From Chloroflexus sp. MS-G (GTDB lineage Bacteria; Chloroflexota; Chloroflexia; Chloroflexales; Chloroflexaceae), in assembly GCF_000735195.1 (NCBI RefSeq), contig NZ_JPIM01000031.1, positions 1 to 40,868 of the forward strand: a stretch of DNA of 40,868 nt. The letters run 5' to 3'. Shown here in pieces: positions 1-7,961 of the stretch (its first letter is position 1; each line of letters starts with the position of its first letter). A model generated the notes under the pieces. The model was given only the letters and a program-made list of their open reading frames with translations, was not told where the DNA came from and did no database searches. Position numbers and translations under genes: made by a program.

Positions 1-52
1 GCAATGGTCGCACGGGTTAGGGACATATCCAATGAGAAATCTGGATTTCTGA
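1..52 (-). repeat. dispersed repeat, copy A (cut by window edge)
   Basis: Read on the minus strand, these 52 bases align without gaps to 31377-31428 on the plus strand, with about 39 of 52 positions identical by hand count. Both copies contain a near-palindromic core of the form AGAAAyC-N2-GATTTCT and end in ACCATTGC. The similarity continues more weakly for about 13 bases beyond the core (to about position 65 here). The copy starts exactly at the window edge and probably extends further left. No transposase is nearby. Confidence 0.55.
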
Positions 53-192
53 TTACCCTCTCAGAGCCTATCCGAATAATCGTCTCACGGTACGGCGGAT
101 ACAACCTGATAGATGTATGGACACAGCGGCGCTGCGCCCAACCGAATCTTCTTCTGCAACAGGGTATTCCGGATAAGCACTCAGACAGACCC
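53..192. other. non-coding stretch downstream of the slipin gene
   Basis: This is the 3' flank of the minus-strand slipin gene. An open frame crosses it, but it lacks a convincing ribosome binding site and overlaps the slipin gene, so I do not call it. A short GGCGC-T-GCGCC inverted repeat lies near 128-138 and has no T-run. I see no clear terminator. Confidence 0.4.
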
Positions 193-996
193 TTAATCGT
201 CCCGTACTGCCTTTCGCGCATCGCTGTCTGGTGTGTTGGTTGCCGAAAAGAAGGTCTTGAGCATATCGATTGGTAATGGGAAAACAATCGTACTGTTCTT
301 CTCGGTGGCGATCTCGGTCAGGGTCTGCAAATAGCGTAGTTGCAACGTCACCGGCTCACTGGCCAATATGTGCGCAGCCTCGGCCAGCGTGCGCGAGGCC
401 TGCAATTCACCATCGGCGTGAATCAGCTTCGCCCGCTTTTCACGCTCGGCCTCAGCCTGACGAGCCATCGCTCGTTGCATGTTCTGCGGCAGCTCAACAT
501 CCTTTACTTCCACAATCGTGACTTTAATCCCCCACGGTTCGGTCTGCTCATCGATGATCTGCTGTAACTTCTGATTGATCTTCTCGCGCTGGGCCAGCAA
601 CTCATCTAATTCAACCTGACCAACGACACTGCGCAGAGTGGTCTGAGCGATCTGCATCGTCGCCCGGATATAGTCCATCACCTTTGTCACTGCCCAGTTT
701 GGATTAATGACCTGGAAGTAAAGAACTGCATTGACCTTGATGGTCACGTTGTCGAGTGTAATCACTTCCTGAACCGGGACATCCATCGTGATGACACGCA
801 TATCCACCCGTACCATTCGTTCAAAGACTGGGATTACAAAAAAGATACCAGGTCCACGCGGTCCCATCAGCCGCCCCAATCGAAAGATCACCCCACGCTC
901 GTATTCTGGAACGATCTTGATCGCCGACAATAAGATCATCAGCGCAATGAAAGCGAGAACCGCCAGACATGCCAACAGAAAGAACGTTGCCCCCAT
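193..996 (-). CDS. slipin / stomatin-like SPFH (band 7) membrane protein
   Basis: This 267-residue protein has one N-terminal hydrophobic helix (about residues 4-28). The SPFH/band 7 domain follows, with the typical [10 protein letters not shown] start, the PGIFFVIP turn and the [17 protein letters not shown] strand region, and then a charged Ala/Glu coiled-coil near residues 195-225. Family members oligomerise on the inner membrane and are usually paired with an NfeD protein, which is the case here: the NfeD gene lies 51 bases upstream on the same strand. The start follows an AAAGGAG ribosome binding site. Slipins organise membrane microdomains and are proposed to be clients or partners of the NfeD protease; the exact role is unknown. 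Length is normal for the family. Confidence 0.9.
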   Translation of the reverse strand: MGATFFLLACLAVLAFIALMILLSAIKIVPEYERGVIFRLGRLMGPRGPGIFFVIPVFERMVRVDMRVITMDVPVQEVITLDNVTIKVNAVLYFQVINPNWAVTKVMDYIRATMQIAQTTLRSVVGQVELDELLAQREKINQKLQQIIDEQTEPWGIKVTIVEVKDVELPQNMQRAMARQAEAEREKRAKLIHADGELQASRTLAEAAHILASEPVTLQLRYLQTLTEIATEKNSTIVFPLPIDMLKTFFSATNTPDSDARKAVRDD

Positions 997-1047
997 GAGA
1001 CTGCTCCTTTCCGAACAGATGACAACTAACCGGTGGCCTACAACCCT

Positions 1048-2457
1048 TTAGGATGTCTGCACGGATGACTCTTGAGGATCGATCCGCCTCACAGTTAACC
1101 GCAAGGCATAGATTCCGGTCACCCGCACATATTCACCTTCTTCGGCAACTCCATTTTCGCATACCGCCCGCCAGAGTGCACCTTCGACAAACACCATTCC
1201 CTCTGGATCGAGACGCTTGCGCACCTCGGCCAACCGACCGATTAATACCTCTTGTCCGGTTACCACCGGACGATTCCGCGAACGTAATGCCAGCCAGATC
1301 CCACCGATGGCGAACAGCGCAATCAATAATGCTACCAGGATGATCGCCCATAGCGCTACTGCCACTCCAGGCGCCTGCGTTGAATCGAACAGGGTTAGCG
1401 AGCTGGCGATCATAACACCCACCCCAATGACTGTCAGCGTACCGTGCGATGGCACAAAGAGATCTGCCGCTACCAGACCAAAGGCGATGAGAATGCCCAA
1501 CACGCTAAGCCATTGTACCGGCAGGGCAATCATACCAATGATCGCACCTCCTAACAACAGCACTCCTAACCCCGCCAGGATGCCAACAGTTGGGCTGAGA
1601 AACTCAGCATAAAAAGCTAGCCCAGCCATAATCAGGAGGAGGAAGACCACCGTCGGGTTGGACAGGATCAATAACACTGCCTCGACCAGATATACTTCTA
1701 TCACCCGTGGACGAACGCCGAGCGTAGACAGCGTGACCTGGGTGCCATCGCTCAGTGTAACTACCCGACCTTCCAGACGCTGGAGTAACTCGGTTAGATC
1801 ACGTGCAACAATGTCGATGATCGGTGGATTTGTGGCGATAGCCTGACCGGCAGTAGCAATAAAACCGCTTCGCAAGGCTTGTTCCACCCAACTAACATTC
1901 CGTTGCCGCGCTGTTCCCCACGCCTCAAACTGCCGCAACTGTTCTTCCAACAGCAGATCTTGCGTTGGATCGCTCACACCAGTTGCCGGAACAAACAACG
2001 GTGTAGCGATACCAAACCGACTATCCGGCGCCATCGCGGCAATATGTGCAGCAGCCAACAGCCACACGCCGGCGGCACCAGCATCGTGACCGGTGGGGCT
2101 AATGTAGATGATGACCGGTACACGCGCCTCAGCAATCTCTCTAGCTAGCGCTCGTGCTTCTGCAACCACTGCTCCTTGCGGCGTCAGTTGTACTACTAGC
2201 GCCTGGGCATTCGCGGCTTCCGCTTCACGTAGCGCACGTCGGATATAACCGGCCGCATAGCTACTGAGGACGCCATCGTACTCAACCATGTAGAGCGATC
2301 GTACCGGTTGAGCGACGACTTCAGAAGCTATAATCAACCAGATCAGGCTAATGACAAGCAACCGAACCGAGGAGGTTATGAAACCTGGACAGGACCTGTA
2401 AGTAACATTTCGCCAGTAGTAGTATTCCATCATAAAATGTACAAAATCGATCTCCAC
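1048..2457 (-). CDS. nfeD: NfeD-family membrane protein with degenerate ClpP-like protease domain
   Basis: This is a long-form NfeD protein of up to 469 residues. After a signal-like helix (about 30-49) comes a ClpP/crotonase-like domain (about 53-250), then a block of four or so hydrophobic helices (about 258-395) and a C-terminal OB-fold NfeD domain (about 400-465). The active site looks damaged. The block PTGHDAGAAG (121-130) aligns with the family's serine motif (A-S-A-G), with Ala128 where the catalytic serine sits. The segment around 168-175, where the catalytic lysine is expected, reads LLLEEQLR. The partner slipin gene follows immediately. The annotated start is a GTG without a good Shine-Dalgarno; ATGs at 2433 and 2430 are alternatives. 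Confidence 0.85.
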   Translation of the reverse strand: MEIDFVHFMMEYYYWRNVTYRSCPGFITSSVRLLVISLIWLIIASEVVAQPVRSLYMVEYDGVLSSYAAGYIRRALREAEAANAQALVVQLTPQGAVVAEARALAREIAEARVPVIIYISPTGHDAGAAGVWLLAAAHIAAMAPDSRFGIATPLFVPATGVSDPTQDLLLEEQLRQFEAWGTARQRNVSWVEQALRSGFIATAGQAIATNPPIIDIVARDLTELLQRLEGRVVTLSDGTQVTLSTLGVRPRVIEVYLVEAVLLILSNPTVVFLLLIMAGLAFYAEFLSPTVGILAGLGVLLLGGAIIGMIALPVQWLSVLGILIAFGLVAADLFVPSHGTLTVIGVGVMIASSLTLFDSTQAPGVAVALWAIILVALLIALFAIGGIWLALRSRNRPVVTGQEVLIGRLAEVRKRLDPEGMVFVEGALWRAVCENGVAEEGEYVRVTGIYALRLTVRRIDPQESSVQTS

Positions 2458-2483
2458 GCGATACTGCCATCATACCGCGCCTA

Positions 2484-2497
2484 TTGCCGACCGGCAA
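2484..2497. promoter_or_regulatory. palindrome upstream of nfeD (operator-like)
   Basis: TTGCCG-AC-CGGCAA is a perfect inverted repeat 27 bases upstream of the nfeD start. On the minus strand, a -10-like TATGAT lies between it and the gene. It could be an operator or a small leader hairpin. Confidence 0.4.
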
Positions 2498-2506
2498 GCA
2501 ACCTCG

Positions 2507-2521
2507 TTTGCACAGTGCAAA
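2507..2521. promoter_or_regulatory. second palindrome upstream of nfeD (operator-like)
   Basis: TTTGCAC-A-GTGCAAA is a perfect 15-base palindrome with 7-base arms, 9 bases from the neighbouring palindrome at 2484-2497. It lies in the 178-base gap between the DUF951 gene and nfeD, about 50 bases upstream of nfeD. The odd length and perfect symmetry suit a dimeric repressor site. This is inference only. Confidence 0.45.
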
Positions 2522-2635
2522 GGTACCGTTTAACCACTGAGCGAGGATGAGATACGCCTTATACCGTCGGATTGCTCCCAGGAATGTCAGTTCAGCATTC
2601 TTACATCAACCGTGCGTGCAATCACGCCATCTCGA

Positions 2636-2848
2636 TCACGATTTGATCTCGGGCGTAATGAGACGCTTCATCCGTCGCTCTAGCTCAGCACGCGGTATCA
2701 AGACCCGACGCCCACATGTTTCACAACGCAATCCAATGTCAGCGCCAAGACGTACAACTCGCCAGGTATCGCCGCCACAAGCATGCGGTTTGCGCAATTG
2801 CACCACATCGTTGAACGAAAGCTGGATCGGCGAAGATTTATTGTTCAC
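2636..2848 (-). CDS. DUF951 family small zinc-ribbon-like protein
   Basis: This 70-residue protein matches the DUF951 pattern: an N-terminal half with [13 protein letters not shown], then [19 protein letters not shown] and a basic tail. His-x-Cys and Cys-x-x-Cys are potential zinc ligands. The family is widespread in Firmicutes and Chloroflexi and has no settled function; the fold suggests RNA or ribosome contact. The gene overlaps the end of mazG by 11 bases and is the last gene of the lepA-parvulin-mazG operon, so it is almost certainly translationally coupled. Confidence 0.85.
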   Translation of the reverse strand: MNNKSSPIQLSFNDVVQLRKPHACGGDTWRVVRLGADIGLRCETCGRRVLIPRAELERRMKRLITPEIKS

Positions 2849-4040
2849 TTCCCATCACCTTTGCCTCTGTCCACCAGGCTAACATTTCCGTTAACGAACA
2901 ATCTTGCAATGTACGTCCACTCTGTGCAGCCATTTGCTCTACCCACTGAAAGCGTTGTTTATAGCGCATATTAGCTTCACGCAGCGCAGTTTCAGCATCA
3001 ATTCGGAGCCAGTGCGCCAGCGTTACCAGCGCAAAGAGGAGATCACCAAGCTCGGCCTGCCGGGCAGACATATCCATCGCCGTTCGCAGTTCTTGCAACT
3101 CTTCATCAACTTTTGCCCATACCTGATCGAGATGTTGCCACGTAAATCCGGCCTGGATGGCCTTCTGTGTCAGTGCCTGCGCCATCGCCAGTGCAGGTAA
3201 CGCACTGGGTACACCATCAAGCGCACTATGCCGTATCTTTCCTTCTGTAAGCCGTTCTTGTGCTTTGAGTTGATGCCAGTTCTGCAAGACCTGTTGGGGA
3301 TGATCGACCGTCGTGGTCGCAAAGACATGCGGATGACGGAATATCAGCTTATCAGCCACTCGTTGCACAACATCTTCGAGCGAAAAAGAACCTGCCTGAC
3401 GCGCCATCTCGCTGTGCACAAGCACCTGTAAGAGAACATCTCCCAACTCTTCGCAGAGTGCGGTCATGTTGCCGGTATCAAGTGCTTCCAGCGCCTCATA
3501 TACCTCCTCAAGCAAATGCTGACGCAAACTTTGATGCGTCTGCCGCACATCCCACGGACAACCATCAGGACCGAGCAGACGGGTAATCACCCAACGCAGC
3601 CGATCAAACCCACGCTGATCGTGAGGTAATGACAATGCAGGAACAATTACGCCAACCATTACACCATCTGGTAGGGGTGCGGACGCCAGCTCACTCAGCA
3701 GACAGGTATGAATTGTCTTGGTTGGTAGCGAGATAATCGTTAACGGATGATACAACGGATAACGTTCGCCTAATAGCGTTGCCAGCGCTGCACCGTTAAA
3801 GGCAGCGACCGATCCCCAGATGAATGCCGTTGTATGTGTAGCTAATGGGAAAGGAACCCGTGGCGGTTGATAGCTGCCCAAACCTTGTTGTTCAACCCAG
3901 GGTAAGACACGGTTTGCAGGTACAACCGGCACTGTCTGCAAGACTTGCTCGATGGTGAAGACCTGAACTGCCGTCGGATCGATCAAACCATGCTCGATCA
4001 CCACCTGAAATATAGCCTGGAACGATACTGATGAGTTCAT
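2838..4040 (-). CDS. mazG: MazG nucleoside triphosphate pyrophosphohydrolase with residual tetrapyrrole-methylase half-domain
   Basis: The C-terminal 250 residues hold two MazG repeats. The first has the metal-binding pattern [10 protein letters not shown] ... [10 protein letters not shown], and the second has EELQEL ... [11 protein letters not shown]. The [11 protein letters not shown] signature precedes them. MazG hydrolyses (d)NTPs to NMP and pyrophosphate and clears non-canonical or stress nucleotides. The N-terminal 160 residues resemble only the C-terminal half of the tetrapyrrole methylase domain found in YabN-type fusions ([16 protein letters not shown], then [14 protein letters not shown]). 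The SAM-binding half is missing, so methylase activity is not expected. The start codon shares ATGA with the stop of the upstream parvulin gene (4037-4040), and the 3' end overlaps the DUF951 gene. Confidence 0.9.
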   Translation of the reverse strand: MNSSVSFQAIFQVVIEHGLIDPTAVQVFTIEQVLQTVPVVPANRVLPWVEQQGLGSYQPPRVPFPLATHTTAFIWGSVAAFNGAALATLLGERYPLYHPLTIISLPTKTIHTCLLSELASAPLPDGVMVGVIVPALSLPHDQRGFDRLRWVITRLLGPDGCPWDVRQTHQSLRQHLLEEVYEALEALDTGNMTALCEELGDVLLQVLVHSEMARQAGSFSLEDVVQRVADKLIFRHPHVFATTTVDHPQQVLQNWHQLKAQERLTEGKIRHSALDGVPSALPALAMAQALTQKAIQAGFTWQHLDQVWAKVDEELQELRTAMDMSARQAELGDLLFALVTLAHWLRIDAETALREANMRYKQRFQWVEQMAAQSGRTLQDCSLTEMLAWWTEAKVMGSEQ

Positions 4041-4945
4041 GGTGTCTCAGGGAATGGGATAAGCAGGGTATCAGGATCGAAGCCAGCCGCAATTTGCAAC
4101 TCGCCACTCAATTCTGCCTGACGACGCAACTCTTCATACCAGGGGATGAACGTCTCTTGATAGAACTGATTGGCATTACGGCGTGTACGCAACTCTTCAA
4201 ACGAAGAAAAGGGACGCTGGTTTTCCCGTCCTAACACTTCCACAACGTGAAAACCAAACTCAGTCTGCACAATCTGAGGGGTGTTGAGGGGGATCGAAAA
4301 GATCGCCTCTTCAAACGGTGCGACAAACTCACCTCTTGGCGTCCATCCCAGATCACCACCCTGAGCAGCCGATGCCGTATCACGGGAACGTTTTGCGGCC
4401 AGGGTTGCAAAATCGGCGCCTGATTGCAGCTCGGCAAGCACCGCTTGTGCTGTCGCCTCATCAGCCACCAGAATATGGCGGACATGAGCCATATCAGCCC
4501 GTGTATGACGAGCAATCACTTCAAGAACAACCTGCTCACGGGCCAACAGACTACGCAAATCCTGTACTTCAGCCGGACTGGCATCGGCTGCCAGACGGTT
4601 GAAGACTGCTGCATCGAGCGCAATCGGATCAACCCCGATCCCGTGTTGGCGTGCATAATGCAACAGCAGCTCATTTTGAATCATTTGCTCGAAAATCTGA
4701 CGACGCAGATCGTTCTCGACTACAATCTGCTCGATCTGCTCCCTGGTCTGACCCGCAGCGAGTGCGTTGGCGATGCCATCACCAATTGCCCGTCGTACCT
4801 CGGCATTTACATCGGCGAGGGTAAACAGCCGTGAACCAATACGAAAGACGACTGCCGAATCGGTATCGGCCCACCGCTGACCATTGACCGCACTCTGACA
4901 ACCAACTAAGAGGAAGAGCGTAAATAACCAGATCAGACGATTCAT
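4037..4945 (-). CDS. lipoprotein peptidyl-prolyl isomerase (parvulin, SurA/PrsA-like)
   Basis: From the ATG at 4945 the protein has 302 residues and begins with a lipoprotein signal peptide (MNRLIWLFTLFLLVGC, lipobox LVGC, acylated Cys16). A SurA-N-like helical region with EQIEQIVVENDLRRQIFEQMIQ follows. The parvulin domain includes HVRHILVADEATAQAV, GGDLGWTPRGEFV and TEFGFHVVEVLGRE. A start 11 codons earlier is possible but would put extra residues before the signal peptide. Parvulins of this kind fold exported proteins outside the cytoplasmic membrane. The gene lies 53 bases downstream of lepA and overlaps mazG by four bases, so all are probably co-transcribed. Confidence 0.88.
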   Translation of the reverse strand: MNRLIWLFTLFLLVGCQSAVNGQRWADTDSAVVFRIGSRLFTLADVNAEVRRAIGDGIANALAAGQTREQIEQIVVENDLRRQIFEQMIQNELLLHYARQHGIGVDPIALDAAVFNRLAADASPAEVQDLRSLLAREQVVLEVIARHTRADMAHVRHILVADEATAQAVLAELQSGADFATLAAKRSRDTASAAQGGDLGWTPRGEFVAPFEEAIFSIPLNTPQIVQTEFGFHVVEVLGRENQRPFSSFEELRTRRNANQFYQETFIPWYEELRRQAELSGELQIAAGFDPDTLLIPFPETP

Positions 4946-4998
4946 TGACAGGTTCTCCTCCAACACAGGAAAGGGCAAGCAACTCGCAATCCCTTCAA

Positions 4999-6822
4999 TT
5001 AGCGCTCACGCTCGTAACCCGATTCATGAAGCGACAGAATAGCCATAAAGGCCTCCTGAGGAATTTCCACACTTCCCACCATCTTCATGCGCTTTTTGCC
5101 CTCTTTTTGCTTTTCAAGCAATTTCCGTTTACGGGTCACATCACCACCGTAGCACTTTGCCAACACATCTTTCCGCAAGGCGCGAATCGTCTCACGAGCG
5201 ATAATCTTCGATCCGATAGCAGCCTGGATGGGTACCTCAAACATCTGACGCGGGATCAATTGGCGCAGCCGTTCAACGAGATCACGACCACGCTGATAGG
5301 CAAAATCGCGGTGCACAATCAGAGAGAGAGCATCAACCGGCTGTCCATTAACCAGGATGTCCAACTTCACCAGATCGGCCTCCTGATAGCCGGCCAGATG
5401 ATAATCGAGCGAGGCGTAACCTTGCGTCCGGCTCTTCAATTGATCGTAGAAATCAATCACGATTTCCGCCAGTGGCATACGGTACTTCAAGAGTACTCGC
5501 GTCGGATCAAGATAATCCATACTGATGAACGTACCACGACGAGTCGTCACCAGCTCCATAATGGTTCCGATATAGCGTACCGGTGTAATCACGCTAATCT
5601 CAACGACAGGCTCTTCAATCGCTTCGATCCGTGATCGATCGGGCATTTCCGAAGGGTTCGCGACAGTGATAATTTCACCATCAGAGAGCAAGACCTGATA
5701 TTCGACAGACGGTGCAGTGATCAGCAAATCGAGCTTATATTCACGTTCGAGCCGTTCACGCACAATCTCCATGTGTAACAAACCGAGAAAACCGCAGCGG
5801 AAGCCAAACCCTAGCGCTGCTGAACTTTCAGGTTGAAACGAGAGTGCAGCATCGTTGAGCTTCAAGCGTTCCAACGCTTCCCGCAATTCAGGGTAGGCAT
5901 TCGAGTCAATAGGATACAAACCGGCAAAGACCATCGGCTTGGCCGGGCGATAACCGGGTAGTGGCTCAGCCGCCGGCGCATCGGCCAGCGTGATCGTATC
6001 GCCGACCTGACAATCGGCTACACTCTTCAAACCGGTGGCGATATAGCCCACTTCGCCAGCAACCAATTCATTAAGTGGGGTCATTGCCGGGCGGAAAATA
6101 CCAATCTCAAGCGTTTCAGCCTGCGCACCGGTACCCATAAAGTGTACCCGATCACGCACTCTGAACACCCCGTCTACCACCCGCACGTAGGCAATCACCC
6201 CTTTGTAAGGATCGTAGTGCGAGTCGAAAATTAAGGCCCGCGCCGGTTGCTGACGCTGTCCCCGTGGCGGCGGAATCCGTCGGACGATTGCCTTCAGAAT
6301 CTCGGTAATCCCGATTCCCTCTTTCGCCGAGGCTAGAATTGCCTCCTCAGCCGGAATCCCGATCACCGACTCAATTTCTTGCGCCACCTCTTCCGGGTGT
6401 GCACCCGGGAGATCGATCTTATTCACTACTGGAATAATGACCAGATCATTTTCCAAGGCCAGATAGGTATTGGCAAGCGTTTGCGCTTCAATGCCTTGCG
6501 ACGCATCGACAACGAGCAGTGCACCTTCACAGGCAGCCAGCGAGCGGTTCACTTCATAGCTAAAATCGACGTGCCCGGGCGTATCGATCAGGTTAAGCTG
6601 GTAGACCTGACCATCAGCGGCACGATATTCCATGCGCACCGGCTTCAATTTGATCGTGATACCCTTTTCTCGCTCGAGATCGAGCGAGTCAAGGAGTTGC
6701 TCACGCTGTTCACGCTCGCTAATCGTGCGTGTCACTTCGAGCAGTCGATCACTCAGCGTCGTTTTACCGTGATCGACATGGGCAATGATGCTGAAATTAC
6801 GGATGTACAATTGATCTGACAT
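4999..6822 (-). CDS. lepA: translation elongation factor 4 (LepA)
   Basis: The protein has 607 residues, full length for LepA. It has the GTPase P-loop [10 protein letters not shown] (residues 14-23), DTPGHVDF, the NKIDL specificity motif, and the EF-G-like domains. The LepA-specific C-terminus includes the [22 protein letters not shown] segment, which inserts towards the peptidyl-transferase centre. LepA is a ribosomal GTPase that acts in initiation or back-translocation under ionic stress. The gene heads the operon with the parvulin, mazG and DUF951 genes. A promoter-like pair lies at 6878-6907. No strong Shine-Dalgarno is visible in front of the ATG. Confidence 0.98.
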   Translation of the reverse strand: MSDQLYIRNFSIIAHVDHGKTTLSDRLLEVTRTISEREQREQLLDSLDLEREKGITIKLKPVRMEYRAADGQVYQLNLIDTPGHVDFSYEVNRSLAACEGALLVVDASQGIEAQTLANTYLALENDLVIIPVVNKIDLPGAHPEEVAQEIESVIGIPAEEAILASAKEGIGITEILKAIVRRIPPPRGQRQQPARALIFDSHYDPYKGVIAYVRVVDGVFRVRDRVHFMGTGAQAETLEIGIFRPAMTPLNELVAGEVGYIATGLKSVADCQVGDTITLADAPAAEPLPGYRPAKPMVFAGLYPIDSNAYPELREALERLKLNDAALSFQPESSAALGFGFRCGFLGLLHMEIVRERLEREYKLDLLITAPSVEYQVLLSDGEIITVANPSEMPDRSRIEAIEEPVVEISVITPVRYIGTIMELVTTRRGTFISMDYLDPTRVLLKYRMPLAEIVIDFYDQLKSRTQGYASLDYHLAGYQEADLVKLDILVNGQPVDALSLIVHRDFAYQRGRDLVERLRQLIPRQMFEVPIQAAIGSKIIARETIRALRKDVLAKCYGGDVTRKRKLLEKQKEGKKRMKMVGSVEIPQEAFMAILSLHESGYERER

Positions 6823-6877
6823 GGGTGCTCTGGTTGGCGGCGAGACCGCAATATAATCCTTTCGCTTTCTGCTATGC

Positions 6878-6907
6878 AGTATACCATAGTCGCACCGTTA
6901 CCGTCAG
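6878..6907 (-). promoter_or_regulatory. predicted lepA operon promoter
   Basis: On the minus strand CTGACG and TATACT are separated by 18 bases, with an extended TGG before the -10. The 12-mer CTATGGTATACT is identical to that in the first atp operon promoter at 24156-24184. It is 56 bases upstream of lepA. Confidence 0.5.
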
Positions 6908-6971
6908 TTCCACAACACCCAATCGCGTTGACGGGTAAAGACGACACTTCCCTTCACTATTGGCACGTATT

Positions 6972-7910
6972 CTATACCCCAACTACACAATTGCGTCCCT
7001 GTTGCTTAGCGGCGTACAACGCCTGATCGGCGCGGTCGATCAGATGTTCAATCGTCGTATCTGCCGGTTGCCGTCCTGTGATCCCGATACTGATCGTAAC
7101 CGAAACATCACCTTTATCGGTATGGATGACCAAACCACCAATAGTAGTGCGTAACCGTTCGGCCAGGGTCAGACTGGCAATGGTATCAGTATTGGGCAAC
7201 AGGAGAATAAACTCCTCACCGCCAAAACGCCCGATACAATCTGTCGTCCGAATCTGATGAGCAATTGTTTGCGCAATCGAACGTAATACCTGATCACCGA
7301 CCAAATGGCCATAGCGGTCGTTGATCTGCTTGAAATGATCAACATCAATCATACCAATCGCCAGCGGTCGCTCGTAGCGCGTGGCAATTGCGAATTCGCG
7401 CACTGCTAGTTCGTAGAAATAGCTCCGATTATAAACACCGGTGAGCCAATCAATCCGTGCCAGTTCCGCTTCACGGGCCAGTGCGCGCTGCAACTCACGA
7501 TTGGCCTCTTCGAGCGCAGTTCGCGCCTGCGCTAACGCTAGGTGCGTTCGTACCCGGGCTAACACCTCTAAGGGTTGAAATGGTTTGGTGATATAGTCTA
7601 CACCACCACATTCAAACGCCCGTACTTTGTCCTCCACATCATCCAATGCACTAATAAAAATAACCGGAATCTGACTCGTTTCTGGATCGGCTTTTAGTTG
7701 TTGACAGACCGTATAACCATCCATATCCGGCATCCGAATGTCAAGCAGAATGAGGTCGGGGTGAAGAGTACGGGCCACCGTCAGCGTCATCGCACCTTGG
7801 GTTACCGGACGCACATCATACGATTGGGCATTCAGGAGCTGCGTTAGCAACAAGAGATTGGCTGGTGTATCATCGACAATCAGGATGGTAGGTACACGAC
7901 TGCTAGTCAT
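6972..7910 (-). CDS. response regulator diguanylate cyclase (REC-GGDEF)
   Basis: This 312-residue protein has a receiver domain (about 8-122) with acidic pair Asp13-Asp14, phosphoacceptor Asp57 (LILLDIRMPDMDG) and Lys109 (ITKPF). A short coiled-coil joins it to a GGDEF domain (about 150-310) with the intact active-site motif GGEEF at 230-234. An RxxD allosteric inhibition site (RTTD, 221-224) lies five residues before that motif. It should therefore make cyclic di-GMP from GTP under phosphorylation control and product feedback. It lies 43 bases downstream of a hybrid histidine kinase, its likely phosphodonor system. The only ribosome binding site is weak. An internal promoter may lie in the gap. 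Confidence 0.95.
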   Translation of the reverse strand: MTSSRVPTILIVDDTPANLLLLTQLLNAQSYDVRPVTQGAMTLTVARTLHPDLILLDIRMPDMDGYTVCQQLKADPETSQIPVIFISALDDVEDKVRAFECGGVDYITKPFQPLEVLARVRTHLALAQARTALEEANRELQRALAREAELARIDWLTGVYNRSYFYELAVREFAIATRYERPLAIGMIDVDHFKQINDRYGHLVGDQVLRSIAQTIAHQIRTTDCIGRFGGEEFILLLPNTDTIASLTLAERLRTTIGGLVIHTDKGDVSVTISIGITGRQPADTTIEHLIDRADQALYAAKQQGRNCVVGV

Positions 7911-7932
7911 TAATGTCTAATGGTATAAACCT

Positions 7933-7961
7933 TTTATACGCAATTGTCTATTACTATACAA
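7933..7961 (-). promoter_or_regulatory. possible internal promoter for the diguanylate cyclase gene
   Basis: On the minus strand TTGTAT, 17 bases, then TATAAA overlaps the end of the kinase gene. It would give a leader of about 20 bases for the cyclase gene. It is only partly consensus. Confidence 0.35.

Noticed and set aside
4..276. 90-codon open frame on the plus strand at the left edge
   Set aside because: It overlaps the dispersed repeat and the end of the slipin gene, lacks a ribosome site and has no recognisable protein character.
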